64,000 nt of DNA from Methylomonas sp. 11b (lineage in GTDB: Bacteria > Pseudomonadota > Gammaproteobacteria > Methylococcales > Methylomonadaceae). The position numbers and the translations under genes are program-made. The notes beneath the pieces are model-generated. The model searched no databases. It saw only the letters and a program-made list of their open reading frames with translations, and was not told where the DNA came from. The stretch is from contig NZ_KI911557.1 in the NCBI RefSeq assembly GCF_000515215.1, forward strand, positions 4,707,741-4,771,740, in the 5' to 3' direction. Below, piece after piece: positions 16,937 to 26,487 of this stretch. Every line of letters begins with the position of its first letter. Position 1 is the first letter of the stretch.

Positions 16937-18472
16937 ATGGCAGATTCAAAACATATCATCATCGTTGGCGCCGGCCCCGGCGGCTTGTGCGCCGGCATGT
17001 TATTAAGTCATCGCGGCTTTAAAGTATCCATATTTGATAAGCATGCCAACGTCGGCGGCCGCAATAGGGCCATTACGATGGATGGTTTTACCTTCGATAC
17101 CGGCCCGACCTTTTTATTGATGAAGGGCGTACTGGATGAGATGTTTGAATTATGCGGCCGGCGTAGCGAAGACTACATGCAGTTCATGCCGCTCAGCCCT
17201 ATGTATCGTTTGCTGTATGACGATCGCGAAATTAATGTCTATTCGGACAGGGAAAACATGCGCGCGGAACTGGAGCGAGTATTCGACGAAGGCAGCGCCG
17301 GCTATGAGCGCTTCATGGATAACGAACGCAGCCGTTTTAATCGCTTGTATCCGTGCATTACTCGCGATTACTCGAATTGGTCTTCGTTCTTCTCGTTGGA
17401 TCTGATCAAAGCTATACCCTGGCTGGCGTTTCCGAAAAGCGTGTTCAACAACCTGGGCCAGTATTTTGATAAGGAAAAAATGCGCCTGGCGTTTTGCTTT
17501 CAGTCGAAGTATCTGGGCATGTCCCCTTGGGAGTGTCCGGCGCTGTTTACCATGTTGCCGTACCTGGAGCATGAATACGGTATTTACCACGTCGCTGGTG
17601 GTTTGAATAAGATTGCCACGGCGATGGCGCAGGTGGTGACCGAGTCCGGCGGCGAGATTCATCTCAACGCCGAAATCGCCTCGTTGATCGTCGAAGACGG
17701 CGCGACCAAGGGGGTGAGATTGCAAAACGGCGAGGAAGTACGCGGCGATGAAGTGATCGTCAATGCCGATTTTGCCCATGCCATGACGCATTTGCTGGAA
17801 CCGGGTACCTTGCGGAAATACGATCATCAACAGCTGGAAAAGCGCGAATATTCCTGCTCGACGTTCATGCTGTATCTGGGCCTGGACAAGCAGTACGATT
17901 TGCCGCACCACACGATCGTGTTTGCTAAGGATTACCGTACCAATATCAACAATATCTTCAGCAATAAAACCTTGACTGAGGATTTCTCGTTTTACGTGCA
18001 AAACGCTTCGGTTACCGATGCTAGCCTGGCTCCTGCCGGCAAGTCAGCGTTATACGTGTTGGTGCCGATGCCCAATAACGACAGCGGCGTCGATTGGCAA
18101 GCCCATTGCGCCGATGTGCGCGAACAAGTGCTGGATACCCTGGGCGCGCGTCTTGGTTTAACCGACATTCGTGAACATATCGAATGCGAAAAAATCATCA
18201 CCCCCGGCACGTGGGAAAGCGACGAGCACGTCTATAAGGGCGCAACTTTCAGCCTGTCTCACAAGTTCAGCCAGATGCTGTACTGGCGGCCGCATAACCG
18301 CTTCGAAGAGTTGGACAACTGCTATCTGGTTGGCGGCGGTACCCATCCCGGTAGCGGATTGCCGACGATTTATGAGTCGGCGCGGATTTCTTCGAATCTG
18401 ATTTCTCGCAAGCACCGGGTGCAATTCAAGGAAATCCAGCAAAGTGCCTGGCTGAAAAAAGCCAAGGCCTAA
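16937..18472 (+). CDS. crtN: 4,4'-diapophytoene desaturase
   Basis: The 511-residue FAD-dependent desaturase converts C30 diapophytoene towards diaponeurosporene or diapolycopene at the membrane. The dinucleotide-binding motif is VGAGPGGLCAG (10-20), followed by GFTFDTGPTFLLM. C-terminal motifs SCSTFMLYLGLD, ALYVLVPMPNNDSG and GGGTHPGSGLPTIYESA follow staphylococcal CrtN rather than CrtP. It is the first gene of crtN-ald-crtNb, with ald four bases downstream. A TTGACA (16872-16877) and TATAAA (16901-16906) lie upstream, but 23 bases apart, so the promoter is unclear. The C30 synthase (crtM-like or squalene synthase) is not in the window. Confidence 0.9.
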   Translation: MADSKHIIIVGAGPGGLCAGMLLSHRGFKVSIFDKHANVGGRNRAITMDGFTFDTGPTFLLMKGVLDEMFELCGRRSEDYMQFMPLSPMYRLLYDDREINVYSDRENMRAELERVFDEGSAGYERFMDNERSRFNRLYPCITRDYSNWSSFFSLDLIKAIPWLAFPKSVFNNLGQYFDKEKMRLAFCFQSKYLGMSPWECPALFTMLPYLEHEYGIYHVAGGLNKIATAMAQVVTESGGEIHLNAEIASLIVEDGATKGVRLQNGEEVRGDEVIVNADFAHAMTHLLEPGTLRKYDHQQLEKREYSCSTFMLYLGLDKQYDLPHHTIVFAKDYRTNINNIFSNKTLTEDFSFYVQNASVTDASLAPAGKSALYVLVPMPNNDSGVDWQAHCADVREQVLDTLGARLGLTDIREHIECEKIITPGTWESDEHVYKGATFSLSHKFSQMLYWRPHNRFEELDNCYLVGGGTHPGSGLPTIYESARISSNLISRKHRVQFKEIQQSAWLKKAKA

Positions 18473-18476
18473 TCCA

Positions 18477-20069
18477 ATGTCGACCATACAGGCCGTTTCG
18501 CCGGTCGAAGGCCGGGTGTTGGGTGATTTTCCGGTTAGCGATCAGGCGGTTATTCAAAAGCAGATGCTTGCCGCCCGAGCCGCAGCGCACATTTGGGCCA
18601 AGCGACCGGTCGCCGAGCGGGCCAAAATCTTAGCTAAGCTGGTGCCCTTATTGATGGCCCAGCTGGACTCGATTTGCGAGTTAATCAGCCAGACTACCGG
18701 CAAGGTCCACACAGAAGCCTTGCTGGGCGAGATATATCCCGTTTTGGATTTGACCCGCTACTACCAAAAACACGCCGCCAACATCTTATCGTATCGAGGT
18801 ATCCCTACCTCGCCGTTTGCGTTTCCCGGCGCCACCGCCGGTATCGAACGTCGGCCATTTGGCGTGGTGGTGGTCATCTCACCCTGGAATTATCCGTTTC
18901 AACTCTCGGTCGGGCCGATGCTGACTGCGTTGTTTGCCGGCAATGCGGTGATCCTGAAACCCTCCGAATTAAGTTTGCCGGTCGGCCAGCTAATTATTGA
19001 TCTGTTCAAACAAATGGATTTACCGGAAGGCTTGGTGCAATGGCTGGTCGGTGACGGTGAAACCGGTGCGCAGCTGATAGATGCCGGCCCGGATTTGGTG
19101 TTTTTCACCGGCGGTCTAAATGGCGGCAAAGCCGTGATGCAACGGGCCGCGCAGCATCCGATTCCGGTATTACTGGAACTAGGCGGCAAGGACCCGATGC
19201 TGGTATTCAACGACGCACAAATGCAGCGCGCTGCTGACGCGGCCTTGTACGGTGCATTTTGTAATAGCGGTCAAGTCTGCGTTTCAGTAGAACGTTTGTA
19301 TGTGCAGAAAGACTGTCACGACGAATTTTTAAGCTTGTTGCAGCAAGGTGTATCGCAACTGCGAGTCGGCCACAACCCACAAGGCGACTTGGGTGCGATG
19401 ACTACCGAACGGCAGTTTGCCACGGTCGACGCGCACTATCAGGACGCCATCGCCCAAGGCGCGCAAGCCTCCGGTCCACTGGAAAGGCAGGGCAATTACC
19501 TTAAGCCGGTCGTGCTGTGGAACGTGCATCACGGCATGCGGGTTATGCGTGAGGAAAGCTTCGGGCCGCTGCTCCCGGTGATGGCCTTTAGCGATGAAGC
19601 CGAGGCAATCCGATTGGCGAATGATAGCGAATTTGGCTTGAATGCCAGCGTGTGGAGCCAGGATATCGCTAAAGCCGAGCGGGTCGCCGGCCAACTGCAA
19701 GTGGGCAACTGGGCGATCAACGATGTGATAAAAAATATCGGTCATCCCGGCTTGCCGTTCGGCGGCGTGAAAAAAAGCGGTTTCGGCCGTTATCACGGTG
19801 CGGAAGGTTTGCGCAGTTTTACTTATCCGGTGGCCGGTATGACCAGCCGCAGCCATTTGCCTAAGGAACCGAACTGGTTTCCGTATTCCGAACAACGCTA
19901 CCGGGACTTTAAAGGCTATATGGACTTTGTTTATGGCGAAGGTTCGCTTACAGAACGCATCAAACGCAACTGGCCGGCTCTGCAAGCTTTTCGGGAATAT
20001 TCAGCCTTCGATTTAACACAACGCTGGCAAAATCTTAAATTACTGTTGTCATGGAAACGGGACTACTGA
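18477..20069 (+). CDS. ald: Carotenoid aldehyde dehydrogenase
   Basis: A 530-residue NAD(P)-dependent aldehyde dehydrogenase. VISPWNYPFQLSVGPML is the cofactor-binding region, the general base Glu234 lies in LLELGGKDPML and the nucleophile Cys268 in CNSGQVCVSVERL. A C-terminal extension after PFGGVKKSGFGRYHG is longer than in soluble ALDHs (which end near 480-500) and may help membrane association. In Methylomonas the ald gene of this cluster oxidises 4,4'-diapolycopene aldehyde to the acid. The gene starts four bases after crtN and overlaps crtNb (TGATG), so all three are one operon. Confidence 0.9.
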   Translation: MSTIQAVSPVEGRVLGDFPVSDQAVIQKQMLAARAAAHIWAKRPVAERAKILAKLVPLLMAQLDSICELISQTTGKVHTEALLGEIYPVLDLTRYYQKHAANILSYRGIPTSPFAFPGATAGIERRPFGVVVVISPWNYPFQLSVGPMLTALFAGNAVILKPSELSLPVGQLIIDLFKQMDLPEGLVQWLVGDGETGAQLIDAGPDLVFFTGGLNGGKAVMQRAAQHPIPVLLELGGKDPMLVFNDAQMQRAADAALYGAFCNSGQVCVSVERLYVQKDCHDEFLSLLQQGVSQLRVGHNPQGDLGAMTTERQFATVDAHYQDAIAQGAQASGPLERQGNYLKPVVLWNVHHGMRVMREESFGPLLPVMAFSDEAEAIRLANDSEFGLNASVWSQDIAKAERVAGQLQVGNWAINDVIKNIGHPGLPFGGVKKSGFGRYHGAEGLRSFTYPVAGMTSRSHLPKEPNWFPYSEQRYRDFKGYMDFVYGEGSLTERIKRNWPALQAFREYSAFDLTQRWQNLKLLLSWKRDY

Positions 20070-21565
20070 TGAAACAAAACAATACTAAACGCGTCGTCGT
20101 CATCGGCGCCGGTCTGGGCGGTTTGTCTGCAGCAATTTCACTGGCCAGCGAAGGCTTTGCGGTGGAAATGGTCGAGAAGAACGACAAGGTCGGTGGCAAA
20201 CTCAACATCATGACTAAAGACGGCTTTACCTTTGATTTAGGGCCGTCGATTCTGACCATGCCGCATATCTTCGAGGCCCTGTTTACGAAGGTCGGTAAAA
20301 AAATGGCCGATTATGTCGGTATCGAAAAAGTCGAACCGCACTGGCGCAATTTCTTTGAAGACGGTACCACCATCGATTTATGTGAAGACGAAGAAAATCA
20401 ACGCCGCGAGTTGGACAAACTGGGCCCGAATACTGCCGCCGAATTCGCTAGCTTCATGGCCTATTCCAGAAAGCTGGGTACCGAAACCGAAGCCGGCTAT
20501 TTTGCCAAGGGCCTGGATACATTCTGGGAGTTACTGAAGTTTTACGGCCCTATTCGCGCCTTGAATTTCGATGTGTTCCGCTCGATGGATCAGGGCGTGC
20601 GACGCTTTATTTCTGATCCCAAACTGGTCGATATCCTCAATTACTTCATTAAATACGTCGGCTCTTCGCCCTACGATTCGCCGGCCTTGATGAATCTGAT
20701 GCCCTACATCCAATACGAATACGGCTTGTGGTACGTAAAGGGCGGCATGTACGGTTTGGCGCAAGCCATGGAAAAACTGGCGATGGAGTTGGGTGTGAAG
20801 ATCCGCTTGAACAGCGAAGTCGAGGAGATTCAATATCAAGCGGGTCGTGCGACCGGGATTAAGCTGCAGGGCGGTGAGGTGTTGGCGGCGGATATCGTAG
20901 TGTCGAATATGGAAGTGATTCCAGCAATGGATAAGCTACTGCAAAGTTCGCCGGCGGAACTTAAAAAAATGCAGCGCTTCGAGCCCACCTGTTCTGGCTT
21001 GGTGTTGCATTTGGGCGTGAATCGCCTGTATCCGCAATTGGCGCACCACAATTTCTTTTATTCCGATCATCCGCGCGAGCATTTCGATGCAGTGTTTCGT
21101 AGCGGCAAATTGTCCGACGATCCGACTATTTACCTAGTCGCGCCATGTAAAACCGATCCGAGCCAGGCGCCGGAAGGCTGCGAGATCATCAAAATTCTGC
21201 CGCACATCCCGCATATCAACCCCGACAAACCCCTGACCGCTGACGATTATTGGGCGCTGCGCGAGCGGGTATTGGCTAAACTGGAGCGGATGGGCTTGAC
21301 CGATCTGCGCAAACATATCGTCACCGAGGAATACTGGACGCCGCTGGATATTCAGGCCAAATACTATTCCAACCTGGGCTCGATTTACGGCGTGGTGGCG
21401 GACCGCTGGAAAAATCTGGGCTTTAAGGCGCCGCAGCGCAGCCATCAGCTTTCCAATTTGTATTTCGTTGGTGGTAGTGTCAATCCCGGCGGTGGTATGC
21501 CGATGGTGGCATTGTCCGGGCAGTTGGTGCGGGATAAGATTTTGGCGGACTTGGGGCAGGCATAG
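20069..21565 (+). CDS. crtNb: C30 carotenoid oxidase (CrtNb / CrtP type)
   Basis: This 498-residue flavoprotein resembles desaturases but should oxidise terminal methyl groups of 4,4'-diaponeurosporene/diapolycopene to aldehydes. The FAD motif is VIGAGLGGLSAAISLA. GFTFDLGPSILTMPHIFEALF, YFIKYVGSSPYDSPA, LAHHNFFYSDHP and YFVGGSVNPGGGMPMVALSG agree closely with S. aureus CrtP, which distinguishes it from the crtN gene upstream. I chose ATG at 20069, which overlaps the ald stop; an in-frame ATG at 20051 is less likely since homologues begin only a few residues before the FAD motif. It supplies the aldehyde that Ald oxidises. Confidence 0.9.
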   Translation: MKQNNTKRVVVIGAGLGGLSAAISLASEGFAVEMVEKNDKVGGKLNIMTKDGFTFDLGPSILTMPHIFEALFTKVGKKMADYVGIEKVEPHWRNFFEDGTTIDLCEDEENQRRELDKLGPNTAAEFASFMAYSRKLGTETEAGYFAKGLDTFWELLKFYGPIRALNFDVFRSMDQGVRRFISDPKLVDILNYFIKYVGSSPYDSPALMNLMPYIQYEYGLWYVKGGMYGLAQAMEKLAMELGVKIRLNSEVEEIQYQAGRATGIKLQGGEVLAADIVVSNMEVIPAMDKLLQSSPAELKKMQRFEPTCSGLVLHLGVNRLYPQLAHHNFFYSDHPREHFDAVFRSGKLSDDPTIYLVAPCKTDPSQAPEGCEIIKILPHIPHINPDKPLTADDYWALRERVLAKLERMGLTDLRKHIVTEEYWTPLDIQAKYYSNLGSIYGVVADRWKNLGFKAPQRSHQLSNLYFVGGSVNPGGGMPMVALSGQLVRDKILADLGQA

Positions 21566-21570
21566 CCCAA

Positions 21571-21731
21571 GGCAGACAAAAAAATCCGGATATGCATAAG
21601 CCCATTAAATTTAAGCCTACACTTAAGCGGCGTTTGCATGGCTTAGGTTTTCGGCGTTTCCAAGTCCGGTATAAACGCATCCGCGCCGGAAACGCGCTAT
21701 TTTTAGGGCTTCCGGCTTATTTTTGTCTGCC
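21571..21731. repeat. 161-bp element with perfect 12-bp terminal inverted repeats
   Basis: GGCAGACAAAAA at 21571-21582 is exactly repeated in inverted form at 21720-21731, and CCGG pairs again just inside. The interior contains further imperfect repeats of TAAGCC/GGCTTA. It begins five bases after the crtNb stop and ends 20 bases before the RRM gene. There is no clear target-site duplication. It may be a MITE-like element or an extended terminator hairpin. Confidence 0.5.
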
Positions 21732-21751
21732 TACTGTTAGCTAGATTTTTT

Positions 21752-22165
21752 ATGCTGCTTTTTTTTCGGAATATTCCGGCACCGACCCGGCCCAACGAAT
21801 TGTATTTTTACGTGGCGATGGCGGTCAGTGAAGATTTAATAGATCAAGCCAAGCAAGTAATAACGGTCGATGTGATGGTGATTCGGGACAAGCGCAGCAA
21901 TCAGCTGGAGCATCATGGCCTGGTGTCGGTGAATTCCGATGAAGCCGGCATTCGCGCTATCAAGAATCTGAACGGCTTGTTGTTTAACGGCTGCGAGGTT
22001 TTGGTCCGAGTTTACAAGCAGCGTGACGTCAAAAATGACCGGCGCCGGAATGGTTTGCCGGTGCCGCAGGAGATTGTCGACAAACGCATCCAGGACCGGC
22101 GCCGCGGCGCTAGCGTGGAAATTTATGTCGATTTTTCCAATGTGTTCTATCCCATCACGCTTTAA
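21752..22165 (+). CDS. RRM-fold RNA-binding protein
   Basis: The 137-residue product reads as one RNA recognition motif. LLFFRNIPAPT at the very N-terminus is an RNP2-like first strand, and HHGLVSVNSDEAGIRAIKNL with FNGCEVLVRVY gives the third and fourth strands. The aromatic RNP1 residues of typical RRMs are only partly kept. A basic segment (KQRDVKNDRRR, later RIQDRRRG) follows, and the C-terminus ends in an aromatic YVDFSNVFYP tail. The start must be at 21752 to keep the first strand, although no good ribosome-binding site is visible. Bacterial RRM proteins are usually cold- or stress-linked; the target RNA is unknown. Confidence 0.65.
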   Translation: MLLFFRNIPAPTRPNELYFYVAMAVSEDLIDQAKQVITVDVMVIRDKRSNQLEHHGLVSVNSDEAGIRAIKNLNGLLFNGCEVLVRVYKQRDVKNDRRRNGLPVPQEIVDKRIQDRRRGASVEIYVDFSNVFYPITL

Positions 22166-22194
22166 AGGCGCTTTGCAGTTTTGGCATTAGACCG

Positions 22195-23859
22195 CTAAAG
22201 CCAGACGCGTACGCAGTTCCGGCCATTTTCCTTAGCGGTGTATAGCGCTTTATCAGCTTTGGTCAATACGCAATCCGCCGTACCGCTATCGGCATGCATT
22301 AAGGCAATCCCGATACTGACGGTTATCGGAATCGTATGCTTATCTATAAACAACGGTGTATCGGCCAGCACCTTACGTAAGCGTTCGGCAATTATCATGG
22401 CTGGTTCGGCGTCGGTCTCAGGCATGAATATCGCGAACTCCTCGCCGCCAATCCGGCCCACGACATCGATCTCGCGTAATTCCGCGCGCATAATCCCGGC
22501 AAAGTGTTGCAACATTGCGTCGCCGGTGGGGTGTCCGTAACCGTCGTTAATCTGCTTGAAATGATCCAGGTCCAGCATTAATACTGCTACTCGGTGATTA
22601 CTGCGCTTTACTCTGGCAAATTCGTTTTCCAGACGGGCCATAAAGTGCCGGCGATTTAAAAAACCGGTCAAGCCGTCGGTTGTTGCCAATTCCCACAGCT
22701 CGGTTTGCATCCTTTTGCGTTCGCTAACATCCTGTTTAACGCCGACGAAATGGCGTATGCAGCCTTGCTGGTCCTTGACGGGGGAAATCACCAGCTCTTC
22801 GTCATACAGTTCGCCATTTTTGCGCCGGTTGACGATTTCGCCGCGCCAGGTGTTTCCAGCTAGTATGGTCTCCCATAAAGCCTGATAAAAAGCCGGATCT
22901 TGCTTGCCGGATTTAACCAACTCGTTGGGCCGCATGCCTATGGCTTCTTGGCGACTAAAGCCGGTCAGCGTTTCAAAGGCTTTATTGGCCCATTCGATGC
23001 GGGCGTCAATATCGGTAATCACTACCCCGTGTTCCACTGTTTCCAGGGCCGACACCAGCAAGTGGTCGCGCAACTCCGACGCCTTACGTAAGCTGATATC
23101 CTGATGGATACCGACCGCGCGAATCGGTTGGCCATGAAAATCCCACTCCAGCACGCGGCCGGTATCGTGCACCCAAACCCAATGGCCTTGCTTGTGCAGT
23201 AAGCGATGTTCAGCAGAGTAAAGCTCGGTTTCGCCGCGCAAATGCGGCTCCAGAGAGGTTGTGATTAAATGCCAATCATCCGGATGCACCAAGCGTTTCC
23301 AAATGTCGATATCGGATCCCACTTCGTCAAGCGTGTACCCCAGCATCGAGGCCCATAGGTCGTTGAAAATCACTTTCCCGCTGGGAATATGCCAATCCCA
23401 TAAGCCCAAGCTTGCGCTCTGTAAGGCCATACCCATCCGTTGCTCGGACTCGTGAAGCCGCTTTTCCAAGCTTATCCGCGTCAGCGCGTAGCGTATTGCC
23501 CTGACCAGGCTGTCGGTGTCTATGCTGCTTTTGATCAGATAATCCTGCGCGCCGCAGTCCAGAGCCTTCAGAGAAAACTCGGTATCGTCGTGCCCGGTCA
23601 GCACGATAATCGGCAGTACTCGGGTCGCTTTGCGGATGCGTCTGACGGTATCCAGGCCGCGCGAATCCGGTAGGCTTAAATCCACCAGCACCACGTCGAT
23701 TTTTTGTTGGGCAATGATTTGTTCGCCATCCGCCAAATTCTCGCGCCAGATCAATTCGAAACGCAGATTAGGCGAGGCGCGCAAATATTGCCGAACCAGG
23801 CTGGCATCGCCCGGTTCGTCTTCGATTAATAAAACGCAGCAATTTGTCGCTTCGGTCAT
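22195..23859 (-). CDS. REC-PAS-PAS-GGDEF response regulator, diguanylate cyclase
   Basis: The 554-residue protein should make cyclic di-GMP in response to phosphorylation. A receiver domain (1-130) has the acceptor Asp60 in VVLVDLSLPD and the lysine of YLIKSS. Two PAS domains follow (about 145-265 and 275-395, each ending in a PAC-like ISLRKA/VSERKR segment). The GGDEF domain starts with DGLTGFLNRRHF. It has an intact GGEEF active site near residue 470 and an RxxD inhibitory site (REID) five residues upstream. It starts two bases after the stop of the receiver gene, so it is the last gene of a four-gene signalling operon. Confidence 0.92.
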   Translation of the reverse strand: MTEATNCCVLLIEDEPGDASLVRQYLRASPNLRFELIWRENLADGEQIIAQQKIDVVLVDLSLPDSRGLDTVRRIRKATRVLPIIVLTGHDDTEFSLKALDCGAQDYLIKSSIDTDSLVRAIRYALTRISLEKRLHESEQRMGMALQSASLGLWDWHIPSGKVIFNDLWASMLGYTLDEVGSDIDIWKRLVHPDDWHLITTSLEPHLRGETELYSAEHRLLHKQGHWVWVHDTGRVLEWDFHGQPIRAVGIHQDISLRKASELRDHLLVSALETVEHGVVITDIDARIEWANKAFETLTGFSRQEAIGMRPNELVKSGKQDPAFYQALWETILAGNTWRGEIVNRRKNGELYDEELVISPVKDQQGCIRHFVGVKQDVSERKRMQTELWELATTDGLTGFLNRRHFMARLENEFARVKRSNHRVAVLMLDLDHFKQINDGYGHPTGDAMLQHFAGIMRAELREIDVVGRIGGEEFAIFMPETDAEPAMIIAERLRKVLADTPLFIDKHTIPITVSIGIALMHADSGTADCVLTKADKALYTAKENGRNCVRVWL

Positions 23860-23861
23860 AA

Positions 23862-24311
23862 TTATTGCTTGCTTGGTAAGCGCACTACATTGAACCAATA
23901 GCCTTCGATTTGCCGAACCGCCGCGATAAATTGTTCGACATCCACCGGTTTGGTAATGTAGCTATTGGCGCCTAGTTGATAGGTTGCGACCACGTCGCGC
24001 TCAATATCGGAAGTGGTCAGGACAATAGCCGGGATGCTGGAAAAGTCCGGTTCCGACTTGATTTTAGCCAGAAATTCGCGGCCGTTCATGCGCGGCATAT
24101 TCAGATCCAGCAGGATCAAATCCGGGCGCGGCACGTCGGCATAGTCGGCGCCTTGCCGCCGCAAAAACGCCAGCGCCTCGACACCGTCCCAGACATGATG
24201 CAGATTGCAACGCACTCGGTTTTCCTTGAAGCTCATTTTCACCAGATGGGCGTCGGCGGGTTCGTCTTCCACCAGTAACAGATCGAACAGCGGCGTTGCT
24301 TTATCCGTCAT
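23862..24311 (-). CDS. Stand-alone response regulator receiver, Rcp1 type
   Basis: The 149-residue protein is a single receiver domain. It has the acidic pocket VEDEPAD, the acceptor Asp69 in LILLDLNMPRMNGREFL, the TTSD switch and the lysine of YITKPVD. LVKMSFKENRV and the KSEPDFSSIPAIVLTTS region follow the Rcp1/phytochrome-linked subgroup that pairs with PAS-type kinases. I chose ATG at 24311, with AAGGAA seven bases upstream; it overlaps the kinase gene by 11 bases. It probably shuttles phosphate between the upstream kinases and another target, perhaps the REC-GGDEF protein. Confidence 0.9.
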   Translation of the reverse strand: MTDKATPLFDLLLVEDEPADAHLVKMSFKENRVRCNLHHVWDGVEALAFLRRQGADYADVPRPDLILLDLNMPRMNGREFLAKIKSEPDFSSIPAIVLTTSDIERDVVATYQLGANSYITKPVDVEQFIAAVRQIEGYWFNVVRLPSKQ

Positions 24312-26487
24312 GCTTATTTCCTTCGATATTGGGTAGCTCGAACACCACTGCCGTACCGTTCTGCGCTGTACTTTCAATCCAAATTTTGCCGCGACAACTG
24401 CTGACGATGCGGCGGGCTATCGACAGACCAATGCCGGTACCGGCCTCGTTGTCGCGATAATGCAGGCGCTCAAAGATTTCGAAGACGCGTTGCCGGTATT
24501 CCGCATCTATCCCATCGCCGTTATCGCGCACATAATAACGATTTACGTCCAGATCGGATACGCCGCCAATTTCGATCCGTAAGGGGTGTTCAGAATTGGC
24601 CGGCCGGCCGTGCTTGAGTGCATTGTCCAAAAGCAATCTAAATAGCTCGGCCATGCGGGGGTGATCGATGTAGGCATGCGGTAGTTCGCCGACGCTGACA
24701 CTTGCGCTTGCACTCTCTATCTTGTTCGCTAATGCTTGGATAGCCGCTTCGGCAGCAGCTTTGGCGTCCACCTGAGTCATTTTGTCGCGGGATTGATCGG
24801 CGGTCACGTAAAGTTGAATGTCACGTACCAGACCGATTAATCGCTGGGCGTCGTGTTCCAGATAATCCAGGCAACTATTAATGTCTTCGTTGCCTAAGGC
24901 CTCCGGATACGCCTTCAATGAGTTGCGTAAGCGTTGAGTAAAGCTGCCGAAGCGGCGAGTCGGCTCCATCAAGTGATGGGCGGAAATTTCCGCGAAACGG
25001 CTCAGATCGGCGTTGCTGGATTCCAGAGCCATGCTGATTTGTCTACGCTCGGTAATATCGATGCAAGAGCCGATATAACCGACGAATTCGCCGTGGTCGT
25101 CGTAACGGGGAATACCGGTGTCGAACAACCAGCGATATTCGCCATCGTGGCGTCTCATACGATATTCCATGCTGAACGGTTGGTGTTTTTCAAAGTGTTG
25201 GGTGTAGTGGTTTAGACAAAACTCCAGATCATCCGGATGTACCGTTTCTGACCAGTCATTACTTAGTTCTTGTTCAATACTGCGCCCGGTAAAGTCTAAC
25301 CAGACTTTGTTAAACCAGTAATAGTGCTTGGCTGTGTCCGATAGCCAAATCATCACCGGCGCCGAGTCCGCCATGGCCCGGAACCGGCTTTCACTCTCGC
25401 GCAATTCGGCGGTCATGTTTTCTGCCAGGGCCATTGCCCGGCTGCGGCTGTTCACCAACTGCCAGGTTAGCAAACTTAGCAGCAGGCTGAGGCTCACGCT
25501 GCTGCCGGCGATAATTAATGGCTTGTCTTGATCGACCCGCGCTTGAAAATTCGGTTCGGCATGAATCAATAAGGTCCATGGGTGGCAAGCCAAAACAATC
25601 TGTTGTTTGGAGGTCAATAGTGGTTGAATGTTTGCCGGCGGTGCCGAGCCGTACATGCGGCTTTCTTCGTTTAATGCTTCCCCGTCGAATATTTCCAATC
25701 CCAAATCGCTTTCTAGTTCGCCGCCAATCCCGGTCATTAAGTCCTTGGTGCGGAATGGCGCGTAAACCCAACCCAATAGATTGGCGCGGCGCTGCTCCAG
25801 CGTGTCGTGCGGTACGTCTTTTTTATACACCGGCAGGTACATTAAAAAGCCGGCTTGCACGTCTTGTTCGGTTTCCTGTATTAACTTAACTTTTCCGGTA
25901 ACACCCAGGCTGTTGTTATCGCGGGCATAGCTTAATGCCAGGTTGCGGGTGGGTTCGGAGAACATGTCGTAACTGAAGGCGCGAAGATTCCGGCCGGAAA
26001 ACGGTTCGAGATAAATAATCGATGTGTAAAAATCCCGCTCGCCGATAGGATGGATGTCGTAATCGGCGAAGCCCTGTTTGCGCAACTCGGCAACATGCCG
26101 GTCTTTCTCGGTTTTAGGTATCCACAGCGAAAATCCTACGCCCTGGATGCCGGGAAAGCGTTGATCGAGGTTCAGTGCGGAGACATATTCCCGATATTCG
26201 TGGCGTTGCACCAGTCCTGATGCCGCAAATAATCCCCTGGCGCCGTATAACATTTGCTCGTAAGCGACCAGCCGTTGCTCGATACTTTGCACCAATTGCC
26301 GGACGCGGAAATCGAAATAGAGCCGCCGCTCGTGTTCCAAGTCCTCGATCGCAATCAGCCAAGCCTGGTAGCTGGTCAACAGTGTAATTAGCAGGACTGC
26401 TACCGTTAGCCAGTGGCTGTAATACCTAGGTTTGCTCAGGCTTGAGCGTGGTTGGGCGCCAACCGAGGTTTCTGGGTGATTATTCAT
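24301..26487 (-). CDS. CHASE-PAS sensor histidine kinase
   Basis: The 728-residue kinase has a first transmembrane segment (about 25-45), a periplasmic CHASE domain (about 60-320, with YEQMLYGARGLFAAS, GIQGVGFSLWIP and FSYDMFSEPTRNLAL), and a second segment (about 325-345). A PAS domain (about 365-490) follows. The dimerisation helix has a phospho-acceptor motif ISAHHLMEPTR, a variant of SHDLxEPLR. The HATPase ends with NALKHG, RDNGDGIDAEY and GTGIGLSIARR. CHASE domains sense small molecules outside the cell. It overlaps the PhnD-kinase gene upstream by four bases (ATGA), which implies coupled translation. Confidence 0.9.
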   Translation of the reverse strand: MNNHPETSVGAQPRSSLSKPRYYSHWLTVAVLLITLLTSYQAWLIAIEDLEHERRLYFDFRVRQLVQSIEQRLVAYEQMLYGARGLFAASGLVQRHEYREYVSALNLDQRFPGIQGVGFSLWIPKTEKDRHVAELRKQGFADYDIHPIGERDFYTSIIYLEPFSGRNLRAFSYDMFSEPTRNLALSYARDNNSLGVTGKVKLIQETEQDVQAGFLMYLPVYKKDVPHDTLEQRRANLLGWVYAPFRTKDLMTGIGGELESDLGLEIFDGEALNEESRMYGSAPPANIQPLLTSKQQIVLACHPWTLLIHAEPNFQARVDQDKPLIIAGSSVSLSLLLSLLTWQLVNSRSRAMALAENMTAELRESESRFRAMADSAPVMIWLSDTAKHYYWFNKVWLDFTGRSIEQELSNDWSETVHPDDLEFCLNHYTQHFEKHQPFSMEYRMRRHDGEYRWLFDTGIPRYDDHGEFVGYIGSCIDITERRQISMALESSNADLSRFAEISAHHLMEPTRRFGSFTQRLRNSLKAYPEALGNEDINSCLDYLEHDAQRLIGLVRDIQLYVTADQSRDKMTQVDAKAAAEAAIQALANKIESASASVSVGELPHAYIDHPRMAELFRLLLDNALKHGRPANSEHPLRIEIGGVSDLDVNRYYVRDNGDGIDAEYRQRVFEIFERLHYRDNEAGTGIGLSIARRIVSSCRGKIWIESTAQNGTAVVFELPNIEGNKHDG

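Noticed and set aside
17150..18001. 283-codon frame antisense to crtN
   Set aside because: Shadow of a strongly coding gene; no start signal and no recognisable motif.
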